In this document: piece by piece, positions 1 through 9,307 of the stretch | How positions within the stretch are numbered: position 1 is the first letter of the stretch | How the letters are laid out: each line of letters opens with the position of its first letter | From: Inquilinus limosus DSM 16000 | GTDB taxonomy: Bacteria; Pseudomonadota; Alphaproteobacteria; DSM-16000; Inquilinaceae | Assembly: GCF_000423185.1 (NCBI RefSeq) | Contig: NZ_AUHM01000001.1 | Location: 682,001 to 746,000 of the forward strand | Direction of reading: 5' to 3' | Length of the DNA: 64,000 nt | The notes under the pieces: generated by a model | What the model saw: only the letters and a program-made list of their open reading frames with translations | What the model was told of the DNA's origin: nothing | Databases searched by the model: none | Made by a program: the position numbers and the translations under genes

Positions 1-1042
1 GGTCGACGCAGGCCTGGACCGCCTGGCGCACCCGCTTGTCGTCGAACGGCTTCTCGGTCACCCGCATGCGGGCGACGCCGACGATCGCCGTGTCCTTGTC
101 GTAGACCTTGAGCTGCGGATTGGCCTGGTAGCCGGGCAAGAGGTTAGGGTCGAGCTTGTACAGGAGGTCGACCTGGCCGGAGGACAGGGCCGCCAGCTCC
201 GCCGCCGGATCGGCGCCGAGGTCGATGAAATGCAGCTCGTCGATATAGGGCTCGCCGCCCCAGTAATCGGCCTTCTTGGTGTACACCGCGCGCTGGCCGA
301 CCACGTATTCCTTGAGGTTGAACGGGCCGGTGCCGATCGGGTTCTTGATCAGGTTGGACTCGTATTTGGTGGCGAAGTCGCGGTGGAAGATCAGCGCCGG
401 ATAGTCGCCCAGGCTTTCGGGGAAGGAGAGCATGGCGTTCTGGAAGTGGAACCGGACCGTGTGGTCGTCCACCCGCTCCAGCGCGTTCGGCGCCATCTTG
501 ATGGTGTCGCCTTCCTTCACCGTCAGGCCGCTGAACCGGCCCTGGTTGGAGGAGCCGGTCTTGCTGTCGAGCCAGCGGGTGAAGGTGTTGATCACGTCGT
601 CGGCGTTGAAGTCGTCGCCGTTGCTCCACTTCACCCCTTTTCGGAGCGACAGCGTCCACACCGTGACGTCGTCATTCGCCGTCCACTTCTCGGCGAGATG
701 GGGATGGGCGAGGTTGTCGGTGCCGATCCGCACCAGCGGCTCGATCAGCTGCCGCGCGGAGTTGCCCTTCTCCGACCAGTCGTAGATGGCCGGGTCGCTG
801 GCATCCATCACGAACATGCCGACCCGCAGCGTGCCGCCCTTGCGCGGCGTGTCCTGCGCCAGGGCCTGCGGCACGATCGGCTCGCCGGTCACCATCGAGG
901 CCACGGAATAGGCGGTCGGGATCGCCAGGCCGAGCAGCACCGAGATGCGCAGGAATTCGCGCCGGTCGACCCGGCCGTCCCGCAGATCCTCGGCCAGTTT
1001 CGGAATCGCGACGTGAACCTTCCCCAGATCTTTGATGTCCAT
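1..1042 (-). CDS. Tat-exported ABC transporter substrate-binding protein, peptide/SBP family 5 (3' part outside window)
   Basis: About 347 N-terminal residues are visible; the gene continues past the left edge, so it has no stop here. Translating from the ATG at 1042 gives a twin-arginine signal (DRREFLR, residues 26-32), a hydrophobic stretch and a signal end near ALAQ (about residue 60-63). The mature part reads like the dipeptide/oligopeptide-binding family: KGGTLRVGM near the start, then a weak SBP_bac_5 pattern with phrases such as [18 protein letters not shown] and [13 protein letters not shown]. The protein should bind a peptide or similar solute in the periplasm for an ABC importer whose permeases would lie to the left. 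Tat rather than Sec export is unusual but known in this family. The substrate cannot be told from the sequence. Confidence 0.9.
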   Translation of the reverse strand, partial: MDIKDLGKVHVAIPKLAEDLRDGRVDRREFLRISVLLGLAIPTAYSVASMVTGEPIVPQALAQDTPRKGGTLRVGMFVMDASDPAIYDWSEKGNSARQLIEPLVRIGTDNLAHPHLAEKWTANDDVTVWTLSLRKGVKWSNGDDFNADDVINTFTRWLDSKTGSSNQGRFSGLTVKEGDTIKMAPNALERVDDHTVRFHFQNAMLSFPESLGDYPALIFHRDFATKYESNLIKNPIGTGPFNLKEYVVGQRAVYTKKADYWGGEPYIDELHFIDLGADPAAELAALSSGQVDLLYKLDPNLLPGYQANPQLKVYDKDTAIVGVARMRVTEKPFDDKRVRQAVQACVD

Positions 1043-1352
1043 CAGGCTCCCCCTGTCGAGACGCTGGAACCACCCTGTCGGGCGGCGGCTTTCTTGCGCT
1101 TTTTTCGAAGCCTCGGCCCGCAACCGAGACCATTAGACGGCCGGCCGGCCACCGCCTTGTTTCTCGTGGCGACAATCAAGCGCCCGTCCGCGACATCGCG
1201 CCGCCGGACCCGGCCGAAAGTATCGGGGCCGTTCCGCCGCGGCGTCAAACCCTAATCCCCGTCCGTCGCCCGTCTGCGGCGTGCGGCGCCGTGGCGCCCG
1301 GCCGGCCGGGCCGCTATCGTCCGCGCGTCGCCCGCCGTGCAGGAGTGAACAA
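1043..1352. other. Intergenic region between divergent genes
   Basis: About 310 bases separate the binding-protein start (1042, minus) and the NUDIX hydrolase start (1353, plus). It must carry both promoters. I see no clear sigma-70 hexamers, hairpin or operator; open frames through it are high-GC artefacts without ribosome-binding sites. Confidence 0.5.
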
Positions 1353-1988
1353 GTGGCCTTCGACAATGACGCCGATGTCGAGCTGATCGAACGGCGGACG
1401 GAGCATGCCGGCTTCTTCCGGCTGGACCGGCTGCAGCTGCGCCACCGCCGCTTCGACGGCGGCTGGACCGAGCCGCTGAGCCGCGAGCTGGTGCTGCGCC
1501 GCCCGGCCGTCGGCCTGCTGCCCTACGACCCCGTCGCCGACCGGGTGGTGCTGGTGGAGCAGTTCCGCCTCGGCGCCTGGATCGCCGACCGCCCGGCCTG
1601 GATGCTCGAGATCCCGGCCGGGCTGATCGATGCCGGCGAATCGCAGGAGCATTCCGCCGCCCGCGAGACCCGGGAGGAGACCGGGCTGGAGGTGGCCGAG
1701 CTGCTGCCGGTCGGCGAATTCGCCACCAGCCCCGGCGGCTTCAACGAATGGGTCAGCCTGTTCTGCGGCCGCGTCCAGGCCCCGGCCGAGCGCAGCCTGC
1801 ACGGCCTGGCGACGGAGCAGGAGGACATCCGCATCCTGCCGATGCCGGCGGAGGATGCCCTGGCGCTGCTGGCCGAGGGCCGGATCCAGAACGCCATCAC
1901 CCTGATCGCGCTGCAGTGGTTCGCGCTGAACCGGGACTCGCTGCGGCGCCGCTGGGCATCGCTTGAAGCCAAGGAAAGTGCCCACTAA
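1353..1988 (+). CDS. NUDIX hydrolase, ADP-ribose pyrophosphatase type
   Basis: A 211-residue protein. The GTG start at 1353 is preferred because AGGAG lies 8 bases upstream; a longer reading frame from 1281 has no such site. The Nudix box is present: G-L-I-D-A-G-E, seven residues, then RETREETGL, giving the GX5EX7REUXEEXG pattern that binds Mg2+ and a nucleoside diphosphate. The preceding MLEIPAGLID is typical of ADP-ribose pyrophosphatases (NudF/TrgB group), which split ADP-ribose to AMP and ribose 5-phosphate. It is followed 14-38 bases later by the cysteine synthase operon on the same strand, so it may be its first gene. Exact substrate is inferred. Confidence 0.88.
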   Translation: MAFDNDADVELIERRTEHAGFFRLDRLQLRHRRFDGGWTEPLSRELVLRRPAVGLLPYDPVADRVVLVEQFRLGAWIADRPAWMLEIPAGLIDAGESQEHSAARETREETGLEVAELLPVGEFATSPGGFNEWVSLFCGRVQAPAERSLHGLATEQEDIRILPMPAEDALALLAEGRIQNAITLIALQWFALNRDSLRRRWASLEAKESAH

Positions 1989-2026
1989 GGTCCAAGGACG
2001 CCGTGATCCGAGAATTGAGACCGAGC

Positions 2027-3055
2027 ATGAGCGACACGCCTTCCCGCCAGATCGTCGACGGTTTCGTCGGCGCGATCGGCAACACACCGCTGATCCGGCT
2101 GCGCCGCCTGTCGGAGGAGACCGGCTGCGAGATCCTGGGCAAGGCCGAGTTCCTCAACCCCGGCGGCTCGGTCAAGGACCGGGCGGCGCTGGCGATCATC
2201 CGCGACGCCGAGGCGCGCGGCACGCTGCGGCCCGGCGGCACCATCGTCGAGGGCACGGCCGGCAACACCGGCATCGGCCTGGCGCTGGTCGGCCGGGCTC
2301 TCGGCTACCGCAGCGTCATCGTCCTGCCGCGGACCCAGAGCCAGGAGAAGAAGGACGCGATCCGGCTGGCCGGGGCCAAGCTGGTCGAGGTCGATGCCGT
2401 GCCCTACAAGGACCCGAACAACTACGTCCGCTATTCCGAGCGCCTGGCGGCGGAGCTGGCGCAGACCGAGCCGAACGGGGCGATCTGGGCCAACCAGTTC
2501 GACAACGTCGCCAACCGTGACGGCCATTACCGCACCACCGGGCCGGAGATCTGGGAACAGACCGGCGGCACCGTCGACGGCTTCACCTGCGCCGTCGGCA
2601 CCGGCGGCACGCTGGCCGGCGTCGCCCTGGCGCTGAAGGAGCGCAACCCGAAGGTCCAGATCGCCCTGACAGACCCGTTGGGGGCGGCCCTCTACAACTG
2701 GTACGAGCATGGCGAGCTGAAGGCCGAAGGCAGCTCGATCACCGAGGGCATCGGCCAGGGCCGGGTGACCAAGAACCTGGAGGGCATGCCGCTGGATTGG
2801 GCGCAGCAGGCGACCGACCAGGAAGCGCTGGAGATCCTGTTCGGCTTGGCCCGCGACGAAGGGCTGCTGCTCGGCGGCTCGACCGGCATCAACCTGGCCG
2901 GCGCGGTGAAGATGGCGCGGCGGATGGGGCCGGGCCACACCATCGTCACCATCCTGGCCGACCACGGCAGCCGCTATCAGTCCAAGCTCTACAACCGGGA
3001 CTTCCTGCGCGAGAAGGGATTGCCGGAACCCGACTGGCTGGAGACCGGCGCATGA
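2027..3055 (+). CDS. cysK: Cysteine synthase family PLP enzyme (O-acetylserine sulfhydrylase type)
   Basis: A 342-residue fold-type II PLP enzyme. Visible hallmarks are the Schiff-base lysine in NPGGSVKDR (K50 from this start), the substrate loop EGTAGNTGIG (usually PTSGNTG in CysK) and the PLP-phosphate loop GTGGT. The reaction expected is O-acetyl-L-serine plus sulfide to L-cysteine, in the cytoplasm. ATG 2027 gives the usual family N-terminus leading into DGFVGAIGNTPLIRL; an in-frame GTG at 2003 with AAGGA upstream is an alternative start adding 8 residues. Its stop overlaps the next start (ATGA), so it is translationally coupled to alaX and sseA. The altered substrate loop leaves room for a related activity such as cystathionine beta-synthase-like or sulfocysteine synthesis. 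Confidence 0.92.
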   Translation: MSDTPSRQIVDGFVGAIGNTPLIRLRRLSEETGCEILGKAEFLNPGGSVKDRAALAIIRDAEARGTLRPGGTIVEGTAGNTGIGLALVGRALGYRSVIVLPRTQSQEKKDAIRLAGAKLVEVDAVPYKDPNNYVRYSERLAAELAQTEPNGAIWANQFDNVANRDGHYRTTGPEIWEQTGGTVDGFTCAVGTGGTLAGVALALKERNPKVQIALTDPLGAALYNWYEHGELKAEGSSITEGIGQGRVTKNLEGMPLDWAQQATDQEALEILFGLARDEGLLLGGSTGINLAGAVKMARRMGPGHTIVTILADHGSRYQSKLYNRDFLREKGLPEPDWLETGA

Positions 3056-3777
3056 CCGAATTGCTGTTCCGAGCCGACGCCTATGTCCGCGGCGCGACCG
3101 CCATCGTGGTCGACGCGGCGCCGGAGGGCATCGTCCTGGACCGGACCGTGTTCTACGCCACTGCCGGCGGCCAGCCGGGCGACACCGGCGTGATCCGCTG
3201 GGCCGGCGGCGAGATCACGGTTGCCGACACCCGCAAGGGCGAGGCGCCGGACGAGATCCGCCATGTCACAGCCAACGGCGCCGCCCTGCCCGCCCCCGGC
3301 ACGGCGGTCGAGCTGGCGCTGGACTGGGAGCGGCGCTACCGCCACATGCGGATGCACACCGCCCTGCACCTGCTGTGCGTCGCCGTGCCCGGCGCCGTCA
3401 CCGGCGGCCAGATCGGCGCCGAGCGCAGCCGGCTGGACTTCAACGTGCCGGGCGACGCTCTGGACGCCGAGGCGATCACCGCCCGGCTGAACGAGCTGGT
3501 CGAGGCCGCCCTGCCGATCGAGACGCAGTGGATCACCGACGACGAAATGGCGGCGCGGCCGGAGCTGGTGCGCACCATGTCGGTCAAGCCGCCGAGCGGC
3601 TTCGGCCGGGTGCGGCTGGTGCGGATCGGCGATGCCGCCGCCCCGGTCGACCTGCAGCCCTGCGGCGGAACCCATGTCCGCAGCACGGCGGAAATCGGGA
3701 AGCTGGCGGTGGCCAAGATCGAGAACAAGGGCAAGCAGAACCGCCGGGTCGTCATCACCTTCGCGGGCGAAGCATGA
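3052..3777 (+). CDS. AlaX-type alanyl-tRNA editing protein
   Basis: A 241-residue free-standing editing domain related to the editing and C-terminal parts of alanyl-tRNA synthetase (AlaX-M size class). The N-terminal half carries the FYATAGGQPGDTG motif of the family. Zinc or catalytic residues are visible as HTALH (H102, H106) and CGGTH (C204, H208). AlaX proteins hydrolyse Ser-tRNA(Ala) or related mischarged tRNAs in trans in the cytoplasm. The start ATG overlaps the cysteine-synthase stop and its own stop overlaps the sseA start, so it is the second gene of a coupled sulfur operon. That setting hints at a role when serine or cysteine pools shift; this is inference. Confidence 0.9.
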   Translation: MTELLFRADAYVRGATAIVVDAAPEGIVLDRTVFYATAGGQPGDTGVIRWAGGEITVADTRKGEAPDEIRHVTANGAALPAPGTAVELALDWERRYRHMRMHTALHLLCVAVPGAVTGGQIGAERSRLDFNVPGDALDAEAITARLNELVEAALPIETQWITDDEMAARPELVRTMSVKPPSGFGRVRLVRIGDAAAPVDLQPCGGTHVRSTAEIGKLAVAKIENKGKQNRRVVITFAGEA

Positions 3778-4637
3778 ACACCATCGTCTCGACATCCTGG
3801 CTGGCCGACCACCTCGACGATCCGGACGTCCGCATCGTCGACGCGACCTGGCACATGCCGGGCACCAACCGCGACGCCGCGGCGGAGTTCGCCGAGGCGC
3901 ATATCCCGGGCGCGGTCTTCTTCGACATCGACGACATCGCGGCGCCGGAGAGCAGGACGCCGGGCGGCCTGCCGCACATGCTGCCGCCGCCCGGGCTGTT
4001 CGCCGAGAAGATGGCCGCGCTCGGCATCGGCAACGACAGCTTCGTCGTCTGCTACGACGTGCACGGGCTGATGAGCGCCGCCCGCGCCTGGTGGATGCTG
4101 CGCGCCTTCGGCCATGACGGCGTGGCGGTGCTGGATGGCGGGCTGCCGGCCTGGAAGGCCGAGGGCCGGCCGCTGGAGAGCGGCGTGCCGGCCCCCGCCC
4201 CGGCGCGCTTCACCCCGCATCTGCGGCCGGCGCTGATCCGCGGCAAGGCCGAGATCCTGGCCGGCAAGGCCGGGACGCTGATCGACGCCCGGGCGCGCGA
4301 GCGTTTCGAGGGCACGGCGCCGGAGCCGCGGCCAAGCCTGCGCGGCGGCCACATCCCGGGCGCTCTCAACCTGCCCTTCGGCGATCTCCTCGACCCGTCG
4401 ACCAAGACCCTGCTGCCGCCCGAGGTGATCGCCGCGCGCTTCGCCGCCGCCGGCCTGCCGGAGAGCGGCCCGGTGACGGCGAGCTGCGGCAGCGGCATCA
4501 CCGCCTGCGTGCTGGCCCTCGGCCTGCACCGGATCGGCCGGGAGGATGCCGCGGTCTATGACGGATCCTGGTCCGAATGGGGGCTGCCGGGGGATACGCC
4601 GGTCGAGACCGGCCCGGCGGCCGGGAGGCGGGCATGA
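3774..4637 (+). CDS. sseA: 3-mercaptopyruvate sulfurtransferase (rhodanese tandem)
   Basis: A 287-residue protein with two rhodanese domains. The first (about 1-140) is inactive; the second ends in the active loop SCGSGITA with the persulfide-forming cysteine at C238. CGSG(I/V)T is the signature of mercaptopyruvate sulfurtransferases rather than thiosulfate rhodaneses (CRxGxT/R). It moves sulfur from 3-mercaptopyruvate, a cysteine breakdown product, to acceptors such as thioredoxin or cyanide. It is coupled by ATGA overlaps to alaX before it and the GNAT gene after it. Confidence 0.93.
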   Translation: MNTIVSTSWLADHLDDPDVRIVDATWHMPGTNRDAAAEFAEAHIPGAVFFDIDDIAAPESRTPGGLPHMLPPPGLFAEKMAALGIGNDSFVVCYDVHGLMSAARAWWMLRAFGHDGVAVLDGGLPAWKAEGRPLESGVPAPAPARFTPHLRPALIRGKAEILAGKAGTLIDARARERFEGTAPEPRPSLRGGHIPGALNLPFGDLLDPSTKTLLPPEVIAARFAAAGLPESGPVTASCGSGITACVLALGLHRIGREDAAVYDGSWSEWGLPGDTPVETGPAAGRRA

Positions 4638-5215
4638 GCAGCAAGCCCGTCCCCGAGCTGGCGATCACCGTCACCCAGCTGGAGATGACGGCCAGGCCGG
4701 CGCGCCCGGCGCCGCCGCCGCCCTTGGACCGCCACGTGCTGCTGCGGGCCGAACCGCCGACCGTCTCCTTCTACCGCTATCTCTACGACACGGTCGGCGC
4801 CAACTGGCTGTGGACCGACCGGCGGGAATGGGACGACGACCGGCTCGCCGCCCGGCTGAACGATGAGCGCACCGGCGTCTATGTGCTCTACGTCAACGGC
4901 ACGCCGGCCGGATTCGGAGAGCTGTTCCAGGCCAGCGACGAGGCCACCGACCTCGCCTATTTCGGCCTGATCCCGGAGTTCATCGGCCGCCGGCTGGGGC
5001 CGTTCCTGCTGTGGTCGCTGATCGACATTGCCTGGATGCGGCCGATTCGGCGGATGACGGTCGACACCTGCAATCTCGACCACCCGAAGGCCCTGGCCCA
5101 TTACCAGCGCGCCGGCTTCGTGCCCTATGCCCAGCGCATGGTGCGCCGGCCCGACCCGCGCCTGACCGGCCTGCTGCCGCGGAACGCCGCGCCGCACATC
5201 CCGCTCGCGACCTGA
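4634..5215 (+). CDS. GNAT family N-acetyltransferase
   Basis: A 193-residue protein. The acetyl-CoA-binding part runs from about residue 90 to 170: YVLYVNGTPAGFGEL (beta4), LIPEFIGRRLGPFLL (a variant of the Q/RxxGxG/A loop) and NLDHPKALAHYQRAGF, the usual GNAT C-terminal pattern. The first 45 residues are proline-rich and less conserved looking. It is the last gene of the cysK-alaX-sseA operon, with a 4-base ATGA overlap. The substrate is unknown; an amino acid or amine linked to sulfur metabolism is a guess from context. Confidence 0.85.
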   Translation: MSSKPVPELAITVTQLEMTARPARPAPPPPLDRHVLLRAEPPTVSFYRYLYDTVGANWLWTDRREWDDDRLAARLNDERTGVYVLYVNGTPAGFGELFQASDEATDLAYFGLIPEFIGRRLGPFLLWSLIDIAWMRPIRRMTVDTCNLDHPKALAHYQRAGFVPYAQRMVRRPDPRLTGLLPRNAAPHIPLAT

Positions 5216-5244
5216 CGCGGAGGGGATGCGCGGCCGCCGCGGCT

Positions 5245-6417
5245 TCAGAAGCCGAGGATCACGCCGGTGATCAGGTTGGCGTTCTCGAAATCCCCGCCCT
5301 GGCGGAAGTTCTGCTTCTCGTAGATGACCTGGGCGTAGGTGTTCAGGCCGGGCGCAAGCGTGTAGGTCACGTTGGCGCCGACGATGTGGTCGTCCTTCAG
5401 GTCCTCGCCGCTGGTGAACTCGGACTCCAGACCGTTGTTCTTGTCGGCCCAGGTATAGGCGTAGGACAGCGAGGCGAGGAACGGCCCCGTCTGATAGCTG
5501 ATGTCGCCGATGATGGTGTCGACCGGCTTGTCCGAGGCCGCGAGCTGCTCGTTGTGGGTCCAGTTCACGCTGGCCCAGAAGCCCTGGTAGCCGACCTGGC
5601 CGCCGAGCGTGTAGACCTCGAGATCGTGGCCGCCCGGGTTGGCCCCGTCCGCCGAGGTCCGGATGCCGGCGCCGTAGGCCGCCGTGGCCGCCGCGCGGAC
5701 CGACCAGTCGCCGAACGTGTTCTCGTAGTTGAGGCCGCCGGTGACGACGTTCTCGTAATAGGTCTCGTCGTCGTCGAACAAGTCGTTCCGACCGCCATTG
5801 CCGGCGTGGTCCGCCCCGCCGACCACCGGCGTGAAGTCGACGGCGAAGCTGAAGCCGCTGAAGGTCGGCGAGGTGTACTTGATCCGGGTGTCCTGGTTGG
5901 TCAGGCCGGCGAGATAGGTCGCGTTGATCGAGTAGAACTCGCCGCCACCGAGGGGGAAGTCGCCGTCCAGCAACTCGCCGAAATTCATGCCGCCGGCGCC
6001 CATCTTGCCGGCCAGCTCGTCATGGACATAGACGTAGCCGATGTCGTCGGCGACGGTCGGCGCATCACCGAAGGTCACGGTGCCGAAGCCGCCCTGCACA
6101 TAGGCGTAGACACGGGTGATGTTGACGTCGTCGCGGCGGTTGACCGAGTCGAAGCGGATGCGGCCGCCATATTCGAGACCCGAATCGGTGACGTTCTTGA
6201 CGTCGAAGATCAACCGCGCATTGGTCTGGAAATCGTAGTCGCGGTCGAAGTCGCTGTGTTGGCTGTCGGTGAGCACCAGCGTGGACTGGAAGCCGATGAA
6301 GCCGCTGATCTTCAGCTGCAGACCGGAGGTCACGTTCGTATCGGCCGCCGATGCCGGCGTCGCGCCGGCCAAACCCAAAGCGGCGAGCGCCACACCACCA
6401 AGAAGGACCTTCTTCAC
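5245..6417 (-). CDS. Gram-negative porin (porin 1 of a tandem pair)
   Basis: A 390-residue outer-membrane beta-barrel protein. Start: GTG at 6417, directly after a very strong GGAGGAGGGGAA site, giving VKKVLLGGVALAALGLAG and a signal peptide ending in ASA. The mature chain shows alternating amphipathic strands (LQLKISGFIGFQ, ARLIFDVKNV, EVYTLGGQVGY) and ends with phenylalanine (GVILGF), the beta-signal read by the BAM complex. It is strongly similar to the next gene over its whole length, including the shared YEKQNFRQG near the C-terminus, so the pair arose by duplication. It likely gives passive uptake of small solutes. The promoter box at 6635-6668 is shared with its sister. Confidence 0.93.
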   Translation of the reverse strand: MKKVLLGGVALAALGLAGATPASAADTNVTSGLQLKISGFIGFQSTLVLTDSQHSDFDRDYDFQTNARLIFDVKNVTDSGLEYGGRIRFDSVNRRDDVNITRVYAYVQGGFGTVTFGDAPTVADDIGYVYVHDELAGKMGAGGMNFGELLDGDFPLGGGEFYSINATYLAGLTNQDTRIKYTSPTFSGFSFAVDFTPVVGGADHAGNGGRNDLFDDDETYYENVVTGGLNYENTFGDWSVRAAATAAYGAGIRTSADGANPGGHDLEVYTLGGQVGYQGFWASVNWTHNEQLAASDKPVDTIIGDISYQTGPFLASLSYAYTWADKNNGLESEFTSGEDLKDDHIVGANVTYTLAPGLNTYAQVIYEKQNFRQGGDFENANLITGVILGF

Positions 6418-6634
6418 TTCCCCTCCTCCTCCCCGTCGATTCGGCCGCTCATGTTCCGGACCGCGTCCGCTGCCGGAATCAGCCGCTGCCGAGGCCGTAA
6501 GAGCCTGCAACAAGCATCATGAGAGTTATAGAGACGCGGCCCGACGACGAGTTCCGTGCCATCGCTCGAATCGGGAGATGCCGGGGACTCAGCCATCGAG
6601 AGATTACTGAACGGTAATCCCGTCGCCGGGTCAT

Positions 6635-6668
6635 GGCAATGTCATTATACAATCACGAACGTATGTAT
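6635..6668 (-). promoter_or_regulatory. Promoter/operator box of porin 1, duplicated upstream of porin 2
   Basis: On the minus strand this 34-base box reads ACATAC-GTTC, six bases, GTATAAT, three bases, ATTGCC. A box with the same spacing and most bases the same lies at 8295-8328. TATAAT (6644-6649) is a perfect -10 hexamer; ACATAC lies where an activator or a degenerate -35 would sit. The implied untranslated leader is about 220 bases. Confidence 0.6.
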
Positions 6669-6702
6669 AAGGGCGGATTACTGTCCTCGAAGCGACCCTC
6701 AC

Positions 6703-6739
6703 AAAAAAGGGATGCGCGGTCTGCAGAACCGCGCATCCC
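6703..6739 (-). terminator. Intrinsic terminator of porin 2
   Basis: A perfect 12-bp stem (6709-6720 with 6728-6739, GGGATGCGCGGT) with a 7-base loop, followed on the minus strand by six T. It lies about 110 bases after the porin 2 stop and just before the porin 1 promoter, so each porin has its own transcript. Confidence 0.85.
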
Positions 6740-6849
6740 CATCGACCGGACGTGACTTTTCAGCCTTCGAGGGGACGAGACAGAGACCGTTAGGAGTGGT
6801 CTGTCACGTCCGGTCTTCCCGGATGGCCTCCCGGTTGCGTCCTCTGGCC

Positions 6850-8028
6850 TCAGAAGGCCACGAGCACGCCGGTCAGGAGGTTGCCAGTCTCGAAATCCGC
6901 TCCCTGGCGGAAGTTCTGCTTCTCGTACACCACCTCGGCGTAGGTGTTCAGGCCCGGCGCCACCGTGTAGGTGAAGTTCACGCCGGCGATGTGGTTGTCC
7001 TCGAGATCGCGGCCGCTGCCCTCGGTCGAGTTGAGGCCGTTGCCCTTGTCCGACCAGGTGTAGGCGTAGGAGGCCGACGCCAGGAACGGACCCCACTGGT
7101 AGCTGAGGTCGCCGATGATGGTGTCGACCGGCTTGTCGGCGACGGCGATGCTCTCGTTGTGAGTCCAGTTCACGCTGGCGACGATGCCGCCGGAACCGAT
7201 CTTGCCGCCGAGAGTGTAGACCTCGAGATCGTTGCCGTTCGGGTTGGCACCGGACGCGGTGGTCCGGACGCCGTTACCGTAGCTGGCCGACGCGAACAGG
7301 CCGAGCGACAGGGCGTCGAACGTGTTCTCGTAGGCGATGCCGCCGGTGACGACGTTCTCGTAATAGGTGTCGTCGTCGTTGAACAGGTCGTCGCGACCGC
7401 CGTTGCCGGCATGATTCGCACCGCCGACCACCGGCGTGAAGTCGATGCCGAAGCTGAAGCCGTCAAAGCTCGGCGAAGTGTACTTGATGCGAGTGTCGGC
7501 GTTGCTCAGACCGGCAAGGTAGGTCGGGCCGATCGAGTAGAACTCGCCGCCGCCCATGATGCCGTAGCTGTCCAGCAGGTCGCCGTAGCCCATGCCGCCG
7601 GCGCCCATCTGGCCGGCAAGCTCGTCATGGGCGTAGACATAGCCGAAGTCGTCGCCCGCCGTCGGCGCGTTACCAAGGGTCACCGTGCCGAAGCCGCCCT
7701 TCACGTACACATAGGTACGGTCGACCTGGACGTCGTCGCGACGATTGACCGAGTTCAGACGGATACGACCGCCGTACTCCAGCCCCGCATCGGTGACGTT
7801 CTTGACGTCGATCTGAAGCCGGGCGTTGGACTGGAAGTCGTAGTCGCGGTCGAAGCTGTCGTTCTCGCTATCGCCCAGGTTCAGCGCGGCCTGGAAACCG
7901 ACGAAGCCGCTGATCTTCATCTGAAGACCGGACGTCACGTTCGACCCCTGATCCTGCGCCGACGCCGGCATCGCACCGATCAGAGCAGCGGCGGCGAGCG
8001 CCGTACCACCCAGCAATACCTTCTTCAT
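6850..8028 (-). CDS. Gram-negative porin (porin 2 of a tandem pair)
   Basis: A 392-residue porin. The ATG at 8028 follows AGGAGGGAAG; an in-frame ATG at 8049 lacks a comparable site. The signal peptide is MKKVLLGGTALAAAALIGA ending PASA, then a mature barrel opening with NVTSGLQMKISGFVGFQ, almost the same as porin 1. It ends in GVLVAF with the terminal phenylalanine needed for outer-membrane insertion. Loop regions differ from porin 1 (for example around residues 195-290), which is expected if the two have different solute choice. It has its own promoter box (8295-8328) and terminator (6703-6739). Confidence 0.93.
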   Translation of the reverse strand: MKKVLLGGTALAAAALIGAMPASAQDQGSNVTSGLQMKISGFVGFQAALNLGDSENDSFDRDYDFQSNARLQIDVKNVTDAGLEYGGRIRLNSVNRRDDVQVDRTYVYVKGGFGTVTLGNAPTAGDDFGYVYAHDELAGQMGAGGMGYGDLLDSYGIMGGGEFYSIGPTYLAGLSNADTRIKYTSPSFDGFSFGIDFTPVVGGANHAGNGGRDDLFNDDDTYYENVVTGGIAYENTFDALSLGLFASASYGNGVRTTASGANPNGNDLEVYTLGGKIGSGGIVASVNWTHNESIAVADKPVDTIIGDLSYQWGPFLASASYAYTWSDKGNGLNSTEGSGRDLEDNHIAGVNFTYTVAPGLNTYAEVVYEKQNFRQGADFETGNLLTGVLVAF

Positions 8029-8294
8029 CTTCCCTCCTATGCCCCGCATCGGTGCGGAGCGATTCGCTCAAGACGCCTCTCGGCCCGCCTGCTTGCTTGC
8101 CCTGTCCTGGCTGGCTGCCGGGGCTTGCAGGCAAGAACCCGACGCTGCCGGTCGGGCGATGGCGGCCGTGTCGAAAGCGATCCCCCGAAACGGCGCCGAT
8201 CTGTGTCGTCGAAAGCACAGTCCGATCGATCCTGACGGCCGGCCGAACGGGTGCCCCGAGACTTCCGAGACCATAGTCCCGCCCTCGCATGCCC

Positions 8295-8328
8295 GGCAAT
8301 TGGATTATACATCCTAGAATGTATGTAA
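8295..8328 (-). promoter_or_regulatory. Promoter/operator box of porin 2
   Basis: Minus-strand sequence ACATAC-ATTC, six bases, GTATAAT, three bases, ATTGCC, matching the porin 1 box base for base in the conserved parts and in spacing. The -10 hexamer TATAAT is at 8304-8309. The leader to the ATG at 8028 would be about 265 bases, long enough for small-RNA control, which is common for porins but not shown here. Confidence 0.6.
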
Positions 8329-8452
8329 GATGAAATCGCAACGAACTGTGGCCGAGAAGTCACACACATTTGCCGTCGCAGTAAACCCGCAAGGGGCGCA
8401 CATCATGGCGAGCGGGCTGGCCGGCTTTGCCGTCCCGCGGCGGTTCGGCATG

Positions 8453-8484
8453 AAAAAGGCCGGCGGGGCATCGCCTCGCCGGCC
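8453..8484 (-). terminator. Intrinsic terminator of the aap operon
   Basis: Stem GGCCGGCG (8458-8465) pairs with CGCCGGCC (8477-8484); on the minus strand it is followed by five T (8453-8457). It lies about 45 bases after the aapP stop at 8527. The remaining stretch 8029-8526 holds only this and the porin 2 promoter. Confidence 0.8.
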
Positions 8485-8526
8485 TCGGATCGAAACGAGC
8501 GCCGCCGCTCGGGCGGCGCCCCAGGG

Positions 8527-9294
<768 letters not shown>

Positions 9295-9307
9295 ACTTGT
9301 CTCCCTG

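Noticed and set aside
5011-8235. Plus-strand frames rich in Val, Ala, Asp opposite the porins
   Set aside because: They mirror each other only because the porins are duplicates; the minus strand encodes signal peptides and terminal Phe.
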